A stretch of DNA of 64,000 nucleotides from Blautia sp. (lineage in GTDB: Bacteria > Bacillota > Clostridia > Lachnospirales > Lachnospiraceae): NCBI GenBank assembly GCA_023664455.1, contig JAMPFM010000005.1, positions 30,838-94,837 of the forward strand, read 5' to 3'. Positions 25,140 to 34,807 of the stretch are shown one piece after another; positions within the stretch are counted from its first letter, which is position 1; every line of letters begins with the position of its first letter. Position numbers and translations under genes: made by a program. The notes beneath the pieces are model-generated. The model saw only the letters and a list, made by a program, of their open reading frames with translations. It did not search any database and was not told the origin of the DNA.

Positions 25140-26822
25140 TCAGACAACCGCCTCAACAATCGTCTTATCTCCTAAAGTGAGCACTTTCATGCCTGTCTCT
25201 TTTTTCTGATTAAAGTTAAAGCTGAGCATGTATCCTTTCTTTTGGTGAAAATAGTCCAGATACTCTGTCAATTGCTGCTCGCCACGTTCGTTGTATTCAG
25301 TTCCATGCCAGATTTTTAATTCTACCACAAACTGCTCGCCAAGATAATCTACGATAACATCTGTCCGTCTCGCATCTAAGGTCTGCGCTTCAAGATAATA
25401 ATTTCCTGTGCCATTTATTATGGGCTTGAGGTATAGTAAAAAGAATTTGCGTCCGTATTTCTCTACAAATTTCTCGTCATTGTCACCGTAAATGTCTGTG
25501 AAATATTCTACAAACTTCTTTAGTACTAATTCCATGTCTAAGCGGTTTTCTTTGATAAATTGGTTTTTATCGTTTTGACCTTGCCGGAATGCGTCACTTT
25601 TTAGGGATTCTTCAACCATAAACAAATTCAGCAGATACATTTCAAAAATGTGATTCGCTATTGTAATACGACCGTTTTCTTGTTTCAGAAATCCAAACAT
25701 AAGTCCTAAACTTATAGATTTATCGGCAGGACTAAAGGATATACTTTTCCCTTGATACAGGATTTGCTCTAAGATATCGCGCAATTCCTTATAGGTATCC
25801 AGTTGTTTCACCATACTGTCAAATAGCGGAATACTTTCATTCAGTAAAACTTTTACAGCCTGTGCAATGCCTTTTTTTGTCCACACATCTTTGATGTTTT
25901 CAAATCCTTTTTGCCCAGAAATTTCCTCGTCCAAATATTTACATATCGCAGAAACAAGATATGGATAACCGGAAGTATACTGATAAATTTCCTCTGCAGC
26001 CGCTTCTACATCCATACCCATTTGATTATCAGTTTCGTATTCTCTAAGCATAGCTGCAATTTGCTCTGCGGAAAAACTCATTTCAACATTAAATTTCGCC
26101 GCTATATCAAATTGCACAAGTGCAATTTGATCCCGCGAGCAGTCGTTAAGTGAGTGCAAGCACTCACTTCCCTCGTTGCTTTCGCGAGTATTCCAGGGGC
26201 TATTATATTGATGTTCTGTATCTGGACGGATTTTCAGTTTTAAATTTTTAATATCATATACACCCGCAAGAACAACTGAATGAAAAATCGGGTTGTTTTT
26301 CCGGTCAAGGTAATATCCTCTCAGCAGCGCAAGGAAATCAATAAACACCTGATTATTGGATGCGCTGTCCACTTCATCGATAATCAACACAACCGGTCTT
26401 TTTGCTGTTTCACAAATTTTACTTAGGCTGCCAAACAACAAATCCATTGAAGCATTTTCATCCTCTTTCAGGGCACTCAACGCATTCAACGCATCTGCAT
26501 CTATATCATCCTTTAATTCTTTCTTTTTAGAAATGAGATTTTCTATATACCTGATAAATTTCGCCACAAAAACCTGCTCACTTGCAAAGTTGGACGTACT
26601 CATCATTTGAAAATCCATATGCCAGACATGATAGGAATCCTTTAAATATTTCGTCAAAGCCATAAGCGTCGTTGTCTTGCCATACTGACGTCCTCTGTTA
26701 ATTACAAAATATTTCCCTCTGTCTATATACAGCCGCTTAATCTGCTCTAGCCTGTCGTCCAGATTTACCATATAATGGTCTTCCGGGTCACAACAGCCTT
26801 CCGTATTAAAATAACGCGTCAT
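25140..26822 (-). CDS. AAA-ATPase-like protein with C-terminal PD-(D/E)XK nuclease domain
   Basis: 560 residues from MTRYFNTEGCCDPEDHYMVN. Walker A is INRGRQYGKTTTL (about residue 45) and Walker B VVLIIDEVDSASNN. The C-terminal domain has RRTDVIVDYLGEQFVVELKI, with the Asp and ELK of a PD-(D/E)XK nuclease. This two-domain architecture (PF09820-like plus PF08011-like) is widespread in Clostridia and Bacteroidetes, with unknown function. The ATG at 26822 has GGAGG 7 bases upstream. Between NSPWN and IAAKF it carries an in-frame insertion of 28 residues (see 26106-26189) that relatives known to me lack. It sits between copy B and spoIVB. Confidence 0.85.
   Translation of the reverse strand: MTRYFNTEGCCDPEDHYMVNLDDRLEQIKRLYIDRGKYFVINRGRQYGKTTTLMALTKYLKDSYHVWHMDFQMMSTSNFASEQVFVAKFIRYIENLISKKKELKDDIDADALNALSALKEDENASMDLLFGSLSKICETAKRPVVLIIDEVDSASNNQVFIDFLALLRGYYLDRKNNPIFHSVVLAGVYDIKNLKLKIRPDTEHQYNSPWNTRESNEGSECLHSLNDCSRDQIALVQFDIAAKFNVEMSFSAEQIAAMLREYETDNQMGMDVEAAAEEIYQYTSGYPYLVSAICKYLDEEISGQKGFENIKDVWTKKGIAQAVKVLLNESIPLFDSMVKQLDTYKELRDILEQILYQGKSISFSPADKSISLGLMFGFLKQENGRITIANHIFEMYLLNLFMVEESLKSDAFRQGQNDKNQFIKENRLDMELVLKKFVEYFTDIYGDNDEKFVEKYGRKFFLLYLKPIINGTGNYYLEAQTLDARRTDVIVDYLGEQFVVELKIWHGTEYNERGEQQLTEYLDYFHQKKGYMLSFNFNQKKETGMKVLTLGDKTIVEAVV
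26106..26189. repeat. 84-bp double-palindrome insertion inside the ATPase gene
   Basis: It contains a perfect 12+2+12 palindrome (ATCAAATTGCAC, AA, GTGCAATTTGAT; 26106-26131) and a second hairpin with perfect core AAGTGAGTGC, AA, GCACTCACTT whose flanks also partly pair. Its length is a multiple of three and it has no stop codon in the gene frame, so the host protein reads through it. Confidence 0.75.
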
Positions 26823-26911
26823 TTTCCTTCCTCCACTATGCAGCATTCTTTCAATGGTAGATTTATTTTAACATTCCATTTATAGGAAGTAAAGAAAAGA
26901 CGCTGGAAAGT

Positions 26912-28183
26912 TTACTGCACCAACATATTCTCAATAAAAATCCCATATCCGCTCGTAGCGTCCTGTACCAAAACATGGGTGACTGCGCCGATTAATTTAC
27001 CGTTCTGGATAATGGGGCTGCCACTCATTCCCTGTATAATGCCGCCAGTCAGCGTCAGAAGTTCCTCATCCGTTACCTTCAAAACCAAGCCCCTATTGAC
27101 GTTATCATTCTCTAAATGTAGTTCTTCTATAAGAATGTCGTAGAATTTCGGTTCGCCGGTCACGGAACAGATAATCTGCGCCGGTCCGGTTTCCACTTCC
27201 TGCTTTAGGGCAATCGGAATCGGCTCGTAAGGGGTCTGGCGCAAGACTTCGTCCTTACAGACGCCGAAAATCCCTTCCGCCGTATTTTCAGTAATCTCGC
27301 CGATGATATTTTCGTTATTATATTCGATATATCCAGTCAACTCGCCGGGCGAGCCGCCTTTTCCCCTCGTAATGCCCACGATTTCCGTCTTATACAGGGA
27401 ACCTTCGCAAAGCCGCATCAGTGTGGAAGTATCCACGTCGTTAATCCCATGTCCCAGCGCACCGAACGTATGGTCTGCATCTACATAGGTCAGTGTGCCG
27501 ATTCCCTGCGCGTTATCCCGAATCCAGACGCCCAGCTTCCATTCGCCGCCCTGATTGGTCTCCGGCTTGATTTTTACCTCAGTAATTTCCTGATTGCGCC
27601 GCAAAGTCATAATCAGCTCTTCGCCGCCAGATTCTTCTATCATGGATACAAACTGCTTTTTATTTTCCACTTTTTCCCCATTCACGTCCAGAATATAATC
27701 TCCCGGCTGTAAAATATATTTTGCCGGGGATATCGTTTCCCCTTCTGCATCTTTAAATTCCCCGACGCCGACGACTAATACGCCTTCCGTCTTCACATAA
27801 ATGCCAATCGGAATGCCCGATGGAATCAGCATTCTATCCTGAATCACCTGCACATCGACGCTTTTATAAGGAAGAATCCCAAACAATTTCAAATCCATTT
27901 TATAGTTATCAATCTGATTTGCCTTGAAAGTAACGCCTTTTGCCAGGTTCACATGAATGCTTTCTACCTGCGTAGACAAGCTTTCTACCGCTTCTTCCTG
28001 ATAAATCGTGCCGGAAACGGGTACATGTATATTCAATTCTTCTTCTACCCCTGCGCGTATCTTAATGGTAGAAGGCACCTTTTTCCAGTAATCCATGTAC
28101 ACTACCGTTATCAGCGCTACTATCCCGGCAGTCAGTAATATATATAAAAATCTGCGATATAGTTTCCGTTTATTTTCCGTCAT
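26912..28183 (-). CDS. spoIVB: SpoIVB peptidase (family S55)
   Basis: 423 residues from MTENKRKLYRRFLYILLTAG. One N-terminal membrane helix, a PDZ domain (QPGDYILDVNGEKVENKKQF), and the S55 domain with the active-site His in FGALGHGIND and the Ser in [11 protein letters not shown]. SpoIVB is made in the forespore and triggers processing of pro-sigma-K. The longer ATG-started frame would run through the recN terminator, so 28183 is preferred; a GTG three codons upstream is possible. It ends at 26912, followed by accessory genes rather than by spo0A. Confidence 0.93.
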   Translation of the reverse strand: MTENKRKLYRRFLYILLTAGIVALITVVYMDYWKKVPSTIKIRAGVEEELNIHVPVSGTIYQEEAVESLSTQVESIHVNLAKGVTFKANQIDNYKMDLKLFGILPYKSVDVQVIQDRMLIPSGIPIGIYVKTEGVLVVGVGEFKDAEGETISPAKYILQPGDYILDVNGEKVENKKQFVSMIEESGGEELIMTLRRNQEITEVKIKPETNQGGEWKLGVWIRDNAQGIGTLTYVDADHTFGALGHGINDVDTSTLMRLCEGSLYKTEIVGITRGKGGSPGELTGYIEYNNENIIGEITENTAEGIFGVCKDEVLRQTPYEPIPIALKQEVETGPAQIICSVTGEPKFYDILIEELHLENDNVNRGLVLKVTDEELLTLTGGIIQGMSGSPIIQNGKLIGAVTHVLVQDATSGYGIFIENMLVQ

Positions 28184-28212
28184 GTCAACCACTTTTTCCT
28201 TTCTTAAAACAT

Positions 28213-28241
28213 ACAAAAAAAGAACATACAAGAGTATGTCC
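28213..28241 (-). terminator. Rho-independent terminator after recN
   Basis: On the minus strand GGACATAC, TCTT, GTATGTTC is followed by seven T. It lies between the recN stop and spoIVB, so spoIVB needs its own, probably forespore-specific, promoter. Confidence 0.75.
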
Positions 28242-28273
28242 TTTTTAGTATATGAAAAATCTTTGATTTTAAT

Positions 28274-29959
28274 TTAATATTGTTTTGTTTTTGTTGCCAA
28301 ATCTTTCATTTCCCTTGCATTATTCAACACATTATCCGTAATACTGGCGCCTCCAAGCATTCTGGCAAGCTCTGTTACGCTCTCTTCTTCCGCCAGTTTC
28401 TGGATAAACGTCGCAGCACGGTTGTCAATCACCGACTTCTCAATCTGGAAATGCGTATCCGCCATCGCCGCAATCTGAGGCAGATGCGTGATACAGATAA
28501 TCTGATGCCGTTTTCCAAGAATCCCCATTTTTTCTGAAACTTTCCAAGCCGTCTTACCGCTGATGCCGGTATCGATTTCATCAAAAATCAACGTCTCGAT
28601 GTCGTCCCTGTCCGCCAACACCGTTTTGAGTGCAAGCATAATCCTGGATAACTCGCCGCCGCTTGCCACCTGCGAAAGCGGTTTTATCTCTTCCCCCGGA
28701 TTGGTGGAAATCAGAAAGGCTATCTTATCATAACCATCGGCACTCATTTTATCCTCTATAGGCTCCACCTGAATCTCGAAGGCGACGTCTGCAAAATTTA
28801 AGTCAATTAATGCTTTTTTCATGGAAGCCGCGAGTTTTTCCGCATTTTTCCTGCGAATTTTGGAAACCTCCCCGCAGAGACGCAGCAATTTCTTTTTCAG
28901 CCTTCCTTCTTCTTCCGTCAGTTTTTCCCGGTATGCGTCGAAATCCTGATATTTTTCCAGTTTTTCCTGCAATTTCCCCTGATAGGCAAGAATCTCTTCA
29001 ATCGTATCGCCATATTTTGACTTTAAATGGTTGATGGTATCCAGCCTGCTCTCTGTCTGGGCAAACAGCTCCCCGTCAAATTCCAGCCCGGCTAAATAAT
29101 CCGCCGCCGCCCGGTTATAGTCGTTTAACAAACTGTCAATATCCAGTAATTGCTTTTCAAATTCCAAAAGCGCCTCGTCATAAGGCACAATAGACTTGAT
29201 TTCCCTAAGCGCCCTGCCAATCGTCTCACCTGCGCCGCCGTTCTCATAGCCGCTCATTTGATGCGCGATGCTCATCGCTTCCTGTATCTTCTGTCCGTGG
29301 ACAAGTTTCTGGTAAGATTTTTCCAGTGCAGTATCCTCGTCCGCCGTCAACGCCGCCTGCTCGATTTCCTGCGTCTCAAATTCGGCAAGGGATACTTCCC
29401 TTTTTCTGGTATCCTCGTCGATATTATCCTGTGAAAGCTTTTTTACCACTTCCCGGTACTGCTCATAGCATTCTTTTAGCTGCGCTTTCGGTCCATCTAA
29501 CTCTTCCCGCGCATAATCATCCAGAATTTCCGCCTGTTTGGTATTTTTTAATAAAGATTGGTGCTCATGCTGCCCATGAATATCAATCAGGATATCCGCC
29601 AATTCCTTCACCTGCTTAATGCTGACCGTCTCGCCGCTTATCTTACATAAGGACTTGCCCGGCATGATTCTTCTTTGCAGGATAATGGTTCCGTCTTCGT
29701 CTATCGGCAACTCCAGGGCGCGGATTTTCTGCTGCTGTTCCTCGTTTTCCACTTGAAAAACCAATTCTATCAAAGCATATTCTGCGCCGCTGCGAATCAT
29801 CTCTTTTTCCGCTTTGGCGCCCAGTGCAAGATTGACGGAACCTAAAATAATCGATTTCCCCGCTCCGGTTTCTCCCGTCAGTATGTTCAGCCCGTTTCCA
29901 AAATATACTTCCGTTTCGTCAATTAATGCAAGATTTTTCACATGTAAGCTTATTAACAT
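28274..29959 (-). CDS. recN: DNA repair protein RecN
   Basis: 561 residues, full length. SMC-like architecture: Walker A GETGAGKSIILGSVNLALG at about residue 30, a central coiled coil, and the C-terminal FDEIDTGISGKTAWKVSEKM with Walker B. It acts early in double-strand break repair. It follows nadK by 32 bases; argR, which usually lies between nadK and recN in Firmicutes, is not there. Confidence 0.95.
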   Translation of the reverse strand: MLISLHVKNLALIDETEVYFGNGLNILTGETGAGKSIILGSVNLALGAKAEKEMIRSGAEYALIELVFQVENEEQQQKIRALELPIDEDGTIILQRRIMPGKSLCKISGETVSIKQVKELADILIDIHGQHEHQSLLKNTKQAEILDDYAREELDGPKAQLKECYEQYREVVKKLSQDNIDEDTRKREVSLAEFETQEIEQAALTADEDTALEKSYQKLVHGQKIQEAMSIAHQMSGYENGGAGETIGRALREIKSIVPYDEALLEFEKQLLDIDSLLNDYNRAAADYLAGLEFDGELFAQTESRLDTINHLKSKYGDTIEEILAYQGKLQEKLEKYQDFDAYREKLTEEEGRLKKKLLRLCGEVSKIRRKNAEKLAASMKKALIDLNFADVAFEIQVEPIEDKMSADGYDKIAFLISTNPGEEIKPLSQVASGGELSRIMLALKTVLADRDDIETLIFDEIDTGISGKTAWKVSEKMGILGKRHQIICITHLPQIAAMADTHFQIEKSVIDNRAATFIQKLAEEESVTELARMLGGASITDNVLNNAREMKDLATKTKQY

Positions 29960-29991
29960 AAATTATTTTCCTTCCAAATATACCTCCGCCG

Positions 29992-30828
29992 TCAATCCCC
30001 CATTTTCTTATGCAGAACTTCCAGAAAACTTTCCATGTTGAGTTTCAGGATGCCCGTCGTTTTAGAGGCTCTTCTGACGACAATTTTGTCCCCAGTCCGC
30101 AAAGTCACCTTATGCGTCCCGTCAAAATTGGCTTCCACTGTCTGTATTGTTTTTTCTTTTCCCTCCGGAATCTCTATTGTCACCTCGTCTTCCGGCGACA
30201 AAATAATACTTCTCGTATTCAGCGTATGCGGACAAATCGGCGTCAGCAGAATCAGATTAGCGCCGGGTTCCACAATCGGTCCGCCCGCAGACATATTATA
30301 GCCCGTAGAGCCAGTAGGCGTCGCCACAATGATGCCGTCTGCACTGTAATTGTTTAAAAATCTGCCATTCACATAAATATCAAACTTTAAAATCTGTAAG
30401 GAGCCGCATCTGGATATCACGATATCGTTTAGGGCAAAGTTATGCGCCCCGCCATTTTCCTGCTGGAAAACACTGCCCGCCAGCATCATCCTGTTTTCCA
30501 GTGTATAATCCCCGGATAACAGTTTCTCTAAAGCCTGTTCCATATTGGCAATTTCTACTTCCGCCAGATAACCGAGCGTGCCAAGATTCACTCCTAAAAG
30601 CGGAATCTCGTATTCTATCATATCCCGCGCCGCCTTTAAAAGCGTTCCGTCCCCGCCTAGGGCAATGACACACTCGATGCCTTCGGGAATCACCATAGGC
30701 TCCGCCATCCTGCCAAACACGGCGCAGGAAGTTTCCGCCCCGTGCTCCTTTAAATAACACGCGATTTTTTCCGTGTAACTTCCCTCCGGATCCTTTGCCT
30801 TATTCGTAATCAGGAAAAAATGTTTCAT
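29992..30828 (-). CDS. nadK: NAD kinase
   Basis: 278 residues from MKHFFLITNKAKDPEGSYTE. The catalytic GGDGTLLKAARDM and the substrate loop TPTGSTGYNMSAGGPIVEP are present. It makes NADP from NAD with ATP or polyphosphate. The ATG at 30828 has GGGGGG 6 bases upstream; the ATG two codons earlier abuts it. It overlaps the end of tlyA by 29 bases. Confidence 0.94.
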   Translation of the reverse strand: MKHFFLITNKAKDPEGSYTEKIACYLKEHGAETSCAVFGRMAEPMVIPEGIECVIALGGDGTLLKAARDMIEYEIPLLGVNLGTLGYLAEVEIANMEQALEKLLSGDYTLENRMMLAGSVFQQENGGAHNFALNDIVISRCGSLQILKFDIYVNGRFLNNYSADGIIVATPTGSTGYNMSAGGPIVEPGANLILLTPICPHTLNTRSIILSPEDEVTIEIPEGKEKTIQTVEANFDGTHKVTLRTGDKIVVRRASKTTGILKLNMESFLEVLHKKMGD

Positions 30829-31741
30829 GCCCATCCCCCCGCGTCCGCTCCGGCGGACTCAACTTCTGATGCGCTTCTTTTACCGTTTCACCAATCAAAC
30901 GCCCCTGCGTCTCTTCCTCAGGTTTTCCACCCGATGCGGCAAGGCAATCGTTTAAGGCTTTTTCCGCCTCTGACTCGGTAAGCGATAAGATATCCTGAGA
31001 AAGCCGCTCCTTTTTTTCCAGACACACCAGATACTCAATATTTCCTTCCGGTCCTTTGATGGGCGAATAGGTCAGTCCTTTGACCTCAAACCCGGTGATA
31101 TTGGCATAACAAATGATTTTTTCTATCACTTCTTCATGGATTTCCGGTTCCCTGACGACGCCTTTTTTTCCTACTTTATCCCGTCCCGCTTCAAACTGCG
31201 GTTTGATAAGGCAGACCATATATCCGCCCTCCCGCAGAAGATTTCTTGCCGGAATCAGGATTTTCGTCAGAGAAATAAAAGAAACGTCAACAGAAGCAAA
31301 ATCCAGCCTGTCTTCGATATCCGCAGGCTGCACATAGCGGAAATTTGTCTTTTCCATACAGATAACTCTATCATCCTGCCGCAGCTTCCATGCCAGCTGC
31401 CCGTGCCCCACGTCCACGGAATAGACTTTTGCAGCGCCATTTTGCAGCATACAATCCGTAAAACCCCCTGTGGAAGCTCCGATATCCATACAAATGCAGT
31501 CTGTTAAGCTGATGGGAAACGCTTCCATCGCTTTTTCCAGTTTCAGTCCGCCCCGGCTCACATATTTCGGCGTACCGCCCCGGACTTCAATCTGAATGTT
31601 TTCTTCTTCAAAAGACGCTCCTGCCTTATCTTCCCTCTGCCCATTGACAAAAACGCCGCCCGCCATCAGGATTGCCTTCGCCTTTTCCCGCGAATCTGCA
31701 TATCCTAGCTTTACCAGTAATACGTCTAATCTTTCTTTCAC
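30800..31741 (-). CDS. tlyA: TlyA-family rRNA 2'-O-methyltransferase
   Basis: 313 residues. An N-terminal S4 domain (MKERLDVLLVKLGYADSREK) precedes an RrmJ-like methyltransferase fold with KYVSRGGLKLEKA and the SAM loop DIGASTGGFTDCML. TlyA proteins methylate ribose in 16S and/or 23S rRNA. About 45 extra C-terminal residues go beyond the usual family end and overlap nadK; they are rich in Glu and Lys. It overlaps dxs by 4 bases (ATGA). Confidence 0.92.
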   Translation of the reverse strand: MKERLDVLLVKLGYADSREKAKAILMAGGVFVNGQREDKAGASFEEENIQIEVRGGTPKYVSRGGLKLEKAMEAFPISLTDCICMDIGASTGGFTDCMLQNGAAKVYSVDVGHGQLAWKLRQDDRVICMEKTNFRYVQPADIEDRLDFASVDVSFISLTKILIPARNLLREGGYMVCLIKPQFEAGRDKVGKKGVVREPEIHEEVIEKIICYANITGFEVKGLTYSPIKGPEGNIEYLVCLEKKERLSQDILSLTESEAEKALNDCLAASGGKPEEETQGRLIGETVKEAHQKLSPPERTRGDGHETFFPDYE

Positions 31742-33621
31742 TCTTTATCCTGCCCCATCCTGGCGATATATTCCGTCACAACTTTCCCTACAATGGAATC
31801 CGCGTCAATGCCGACTTCCTGCTTCAACAGCTCCACATTGCCATGCTCTACATATTCGTCTGGAAGCGTAACGCACAACACTTTCGTATCGACGCGCAGC
31901 GTATCCACATAAGCCCTGACCTTCTCGCCAAAACCGCCGCTTTCCACATTTTCCTCCATTGTGACAAGTAACTTATGCTCCCGGCATGCTTCCCTAACCG
32001 CCTCTTCGTCAATCGGTTTGACAAAGCGCGCATTTATCAAAGAACAGGCATAGCCCATCTCTTTTAGCTGTTTCCTGACGTCTAAGGCTACTTTTACCAT
32101 GCTTCCCACCGCAAACAGCATAATATCTTCTTCTTCATAAATACACTCGCTCTTCCCATAGCAAATCTCTTCCCGGTTCTCTTTCAGACCGTCAAATGCC
32201 TCACCTCTGGGATATCGTATCGCAATCGGCGCGGCAAAAGCAAGCGCAAATTTTATCATATCGGACAGCTCCCATTTATTTTTGGGCGCCATAATATGCA
32301 TATTGGGAATCGAGGACAGATAGGATAAATCAAAAATGCCCTGATGCGTTTCCCCGTCACTTCCCACCAGACCTGCCCTGTCGATGGCAAACACAACAGG
32401 TAGATTCTGAATGCACACATCATGCAGAATCTGATCATACGCCCTCTGTAAAAAAGAGGAATAAATCGCCACAATCGGCTTTAGTCCGCCCGCAGCCAGT
32501 CCCGCTGCAAACGTAACCGCATGTTCTTCTGCAATCCCCACGTCAAAAAAACGCTCCGGGTACATGTTACGGAACCGCTTTAATCCTGTTCCGTCCGGCA
32601 TTGCCGCGGTAATCGCAACCACTTTCTCATCCCGCTGTCCAAGTTTACACATAACCGTAGAAAAAATATCCGTATAATTTGCCTTCGCGCCCTTGGAAAC
32701 AGGGATTCCTGTCTCGATATCAAAAGGTTCCGCCCCATGAAATCTCGCCGGATGCCTTTCTGCGGGACCATAGCCCCTGCCTTTCTGCGTTATCACATGA
32801 ATTAACACTGCTTTTTTAACTTTTCTCGCTTCCTTTAACATCCGCATCATTGCAGGAATATTATGTCCGTCCACTGGACCTAAGTACGTAATGCCCATAT
32901 CTTCAAAAAACATTCCCGGCACGACCAACTGCTTAAAACTGCTTTTGGCACGCTGAATCTGGGATACCACTTTATCGCCGTACTTGGATTTTCCGTGCAG
33001 AGAATTGTAGATCCCCTCTTTCAAATCCAGATACATATCAGCCGTCCTGATATTGTTCAGATATTTGGAAACGCCGCCTACATTTTCGGAAATCGACATA
33101 TTATTGTCATTTAAGACAATGATAAAATTTGTATCCAGCCGGGACGCATTGTTCAATGCTTCATATGCCATGCCGCCCGTCAGGGAACCGTCCCCGATGA
33201 CGGATATAATCGTATTTTTTTCCCCCTTCAAATCCCGTGCCTTGACCATGCCCAGCCCTGCGGAAATGGAAGTGGAGCTATGCCCCGTATCAAAACAGTC
33301 GCAGTCGCTCTCTTTGCGCTTCGGGAATCCGCTCATACCGCCGTATTTGCGCAGATTCTCGAATCCCGCCCGCCTTCCGGTCAGTATTTTGTGGGTATAG
33401 GATTGGTGCCCCACGTCCCAGATAATCTTATCTTCCGGCAGATTCAACGATAAATGAAGCGCCATCGTCAGTTCCACCGCGCCCAGATTGGAGCCCAGGT
33501 GCCCGCCTGTCACGCTGATGGACTGAATCAGGAACTGTCTTATCTCTTCCGCCAGCGCATTATAATTTTCCGGCTCGATTTTTTTAATGTCATTGGTACC
33601 TTCTATTTTTTCCAAAAACAT
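31738..33621 (-). CDS. dxs: 1-Deoxy-D-xylulose-5-phosphate synthase
   Basis: 627 residues, standard length. Thiamine-diphosphate site SVIGDGSLTGGMAYEALNNA, transketolase motif DRAGLVGSDGETHQGIFDLS and a C-terminal domain with EENVESGGFG. It condenses pyruvate and glyceraldehyde 3-phosphate at the entry of the MEP isoprenoid pathway. Placed next to ispA, so precursor supply and prenyl chain synthesis are co-transcribed. Confidence 0.96.
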   Translation of the reverse strand: MFLEKIEGTNDIKKIEPENYNALAEEIRQFLIQSISVTGGHLGSNLGAVELTMALHLSLNLPEDKIIWDVGHQSYTHKILTGRRAGFENLRKYGGMSGFPKRKESDCDCFDTGHSSTSISAGLGMVKARDLKGEKNTIISVIGDGSLTGGMAYEALNNASRLDTNFIIVLNDNNMSISENVGGVSKYLNNIRTADMYLDLKEGIYNSLHGKSKYGDKVVSQIQRAKSSFKQLVVPGMFFEDMGITYLGPVDGHNIPAMMRMLKEARKVKKAVLIHVITQKGRGYGPAERHPARFHGAEPFDIETGIPVSKGAKANYTDIFSTVMCKLGQRDEKVVAITAAMPDGTGLKRFRNMYPERFFDVGIAEEHAVTFAAGLAAGGLKPIVAIYSSFLQRAYDQILHDVCIQNLPVVFAIDRAGLVGSDGETHQGIFDLSYLSSIPNMHIMAPKNKWELSDMIKFALAFAAPIAIRYPRGEAFDGLKENREEICYGKSECIYEEEDIMLFAVGSMVKVALDVRKQLKEMGYACSLINARFVKPIDEEAVREACREHKLLVTMEENVESGGFGEKVRAYVDTLRVDTKVLCVTLPDEYVEHGNVELLKQEVGIDADSIVGKVVTEYIARMGQDKE

Positions 33622-33632
33622 AGTATGCCCCT

Positions 33633-34535
33633 TTATTTCTCTCTGTAAATTAATTGTTCTACCAGTTTTTCCAGAAAAAGATTTCTCTCAGGAAAAGACG
33701 CCAGTATTGCAATCGCCTCTTTTGATAATGTTTCTACCATCTGTGCCGATTGCTGCAGACCGCGAATGGTAACATATGTTATTTTATTATTCTTTTCATC
33801 GCTCCCTATCGGTTTCCCAAGGACTTCCTGCTTGCCTGTGACATCTAAGATATCGTCCTGAATCTGGAAGGCAACGCCGATATTGTAAGCGCACTTTTCG
33901 ATTGCCGCTATCTGTTCTTTATCCGCTCCCGCAAGAATGGCGCCTATCATCATGGCACACTGTATCAGCGCCGCCGTCTTATGCTCATGAATAAACAAAA
34001 GCAGCTCTTCTGTTACCTTATCCGGCATATCCTCCGCCTCGATATCCGCACACTGCCCGCCAATCATGCCATAGACGCCGGCTTTCCTGCCCAGAATAGA
34101 AAGCGCCAACGCCGCCCGCTGGTAAGCTTCTTTATCCTGCGCTTCCTCAAAAGCAAGGCATGCGGTCTCAAACGCATAATTGAGCAGCGCATCGCCTGCT
34201 AGTACCGCCATTCCTTCCCCATATACGACATGGGTGGTTTTCCTGCCACGACGAAATTCATCGTTATCCATCGCCGGCAAGTCGTCATGAACAAGCGAAT
34301 AATTATGTATCATCTCAATCGCCGCCATGAAAGGCTCTATCATTTTCCCGCTTCCGCCAAACATGGCAAAAGTTTCCGCCATCAGCATCGGGCGCAGTCT
34401 TTTGCCGCCGGATGTCATGGCATAGCGCATCGCCTCTATCACTCTCTTCTGCTTTCCCTCTGCTTTCGGCAAAAAGGTCTGTAACATGGTCTCAATGGCG
34501 GCTGTCTTTTCTTCCAGCTGTTTCTCAAAATTCAT
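33633..34535 (-). CDS. ispA: Polyprenyl (farnesyl) diphosphate synthase
   Basis: 300 residues from MNFEKQLEEKTAAIETMLQT. The first aspartate-rich motif is HDDLPAMDNDEFRRG and the second FQIQDDILDVTG. It condenses IPP with allylic diphosphates; residues before the first motif (IHNYSLVHDD) suggest a short-chain product such as FPP. The ATG at 34535 lies within the last codons of xseB (11-base overlap), the preferred start over one four codons upstream. Confidence 0.92.
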   Translation of the reverse strand: MNFEKQLEEKTAAIETMLQTFLPKAEGKQKRVIEAMRYAMTSGGKRLRPMLMAETFAMFGGSGKMIEPFMAAIEMIHNYSLVHDDLPAMDNDEFRRGRKTTHVVYGEGMAVLAGDALLNYAFETACLAFEEAQDKEAYQRAALALSILGRKAGVYGMIGGQCADIEAEDMPDKVTEELLLFIHEHKTAALIQCAMMIGAILAGADKEQIAAIEKCAYNIGVAFQIQDDILDVTGKQEVLGKPIGSDEKNNKITYVTIRGLQQSAQMVETLSKEAIAILASFPERNLFLEKLVEQLIYREK

Positions 34536-34767
34536 AAAGTTCCCCATCCTCGTTAATCATCAATACCTGTTTCTCTACTTTATCTATCTTCTCATTGCAA
34601 TACTGCAATAATTTCATACCCTCCTGATAAGTACGAAAAGACTCTTCTAACGTAATCTCTTCCTCTTCCAGCCGCCCTATCGTATGCTCTATCTTCTCAA
34701 AAGCCTCTTCTAAGGAAAGCTCCTTTTGGGCTTCCTGACCCGCTTCTTTTTTTTCTGTTTTTGCCAT
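34525..34767 (-). CDS. xseB: Exodeoxyribonuclease VII small subunit
   Basis: 80 residues with LSLEEAFEKIEHTIGRLEEE and ITLEESFRTYQEGMKLLQYC, the conserved XseB core. It binds the XseA large subunit. The charged first 15 residues are an extension. It lies 40 bases after xseA. Confidence 0.92.
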   Translation of the reverse strand: MAKTEKKEAGQEAQKELSLEEAFEKIEHTIGRLEEEEITLEESFRTYQEGMKLLQYCNEKIDKVEKQVLMINEDGELYEF

Positions 34768-34807
34768 AACCGCCTAACTCCTTTTCGTCCGCTATTGCGA
34801 CGATTTT

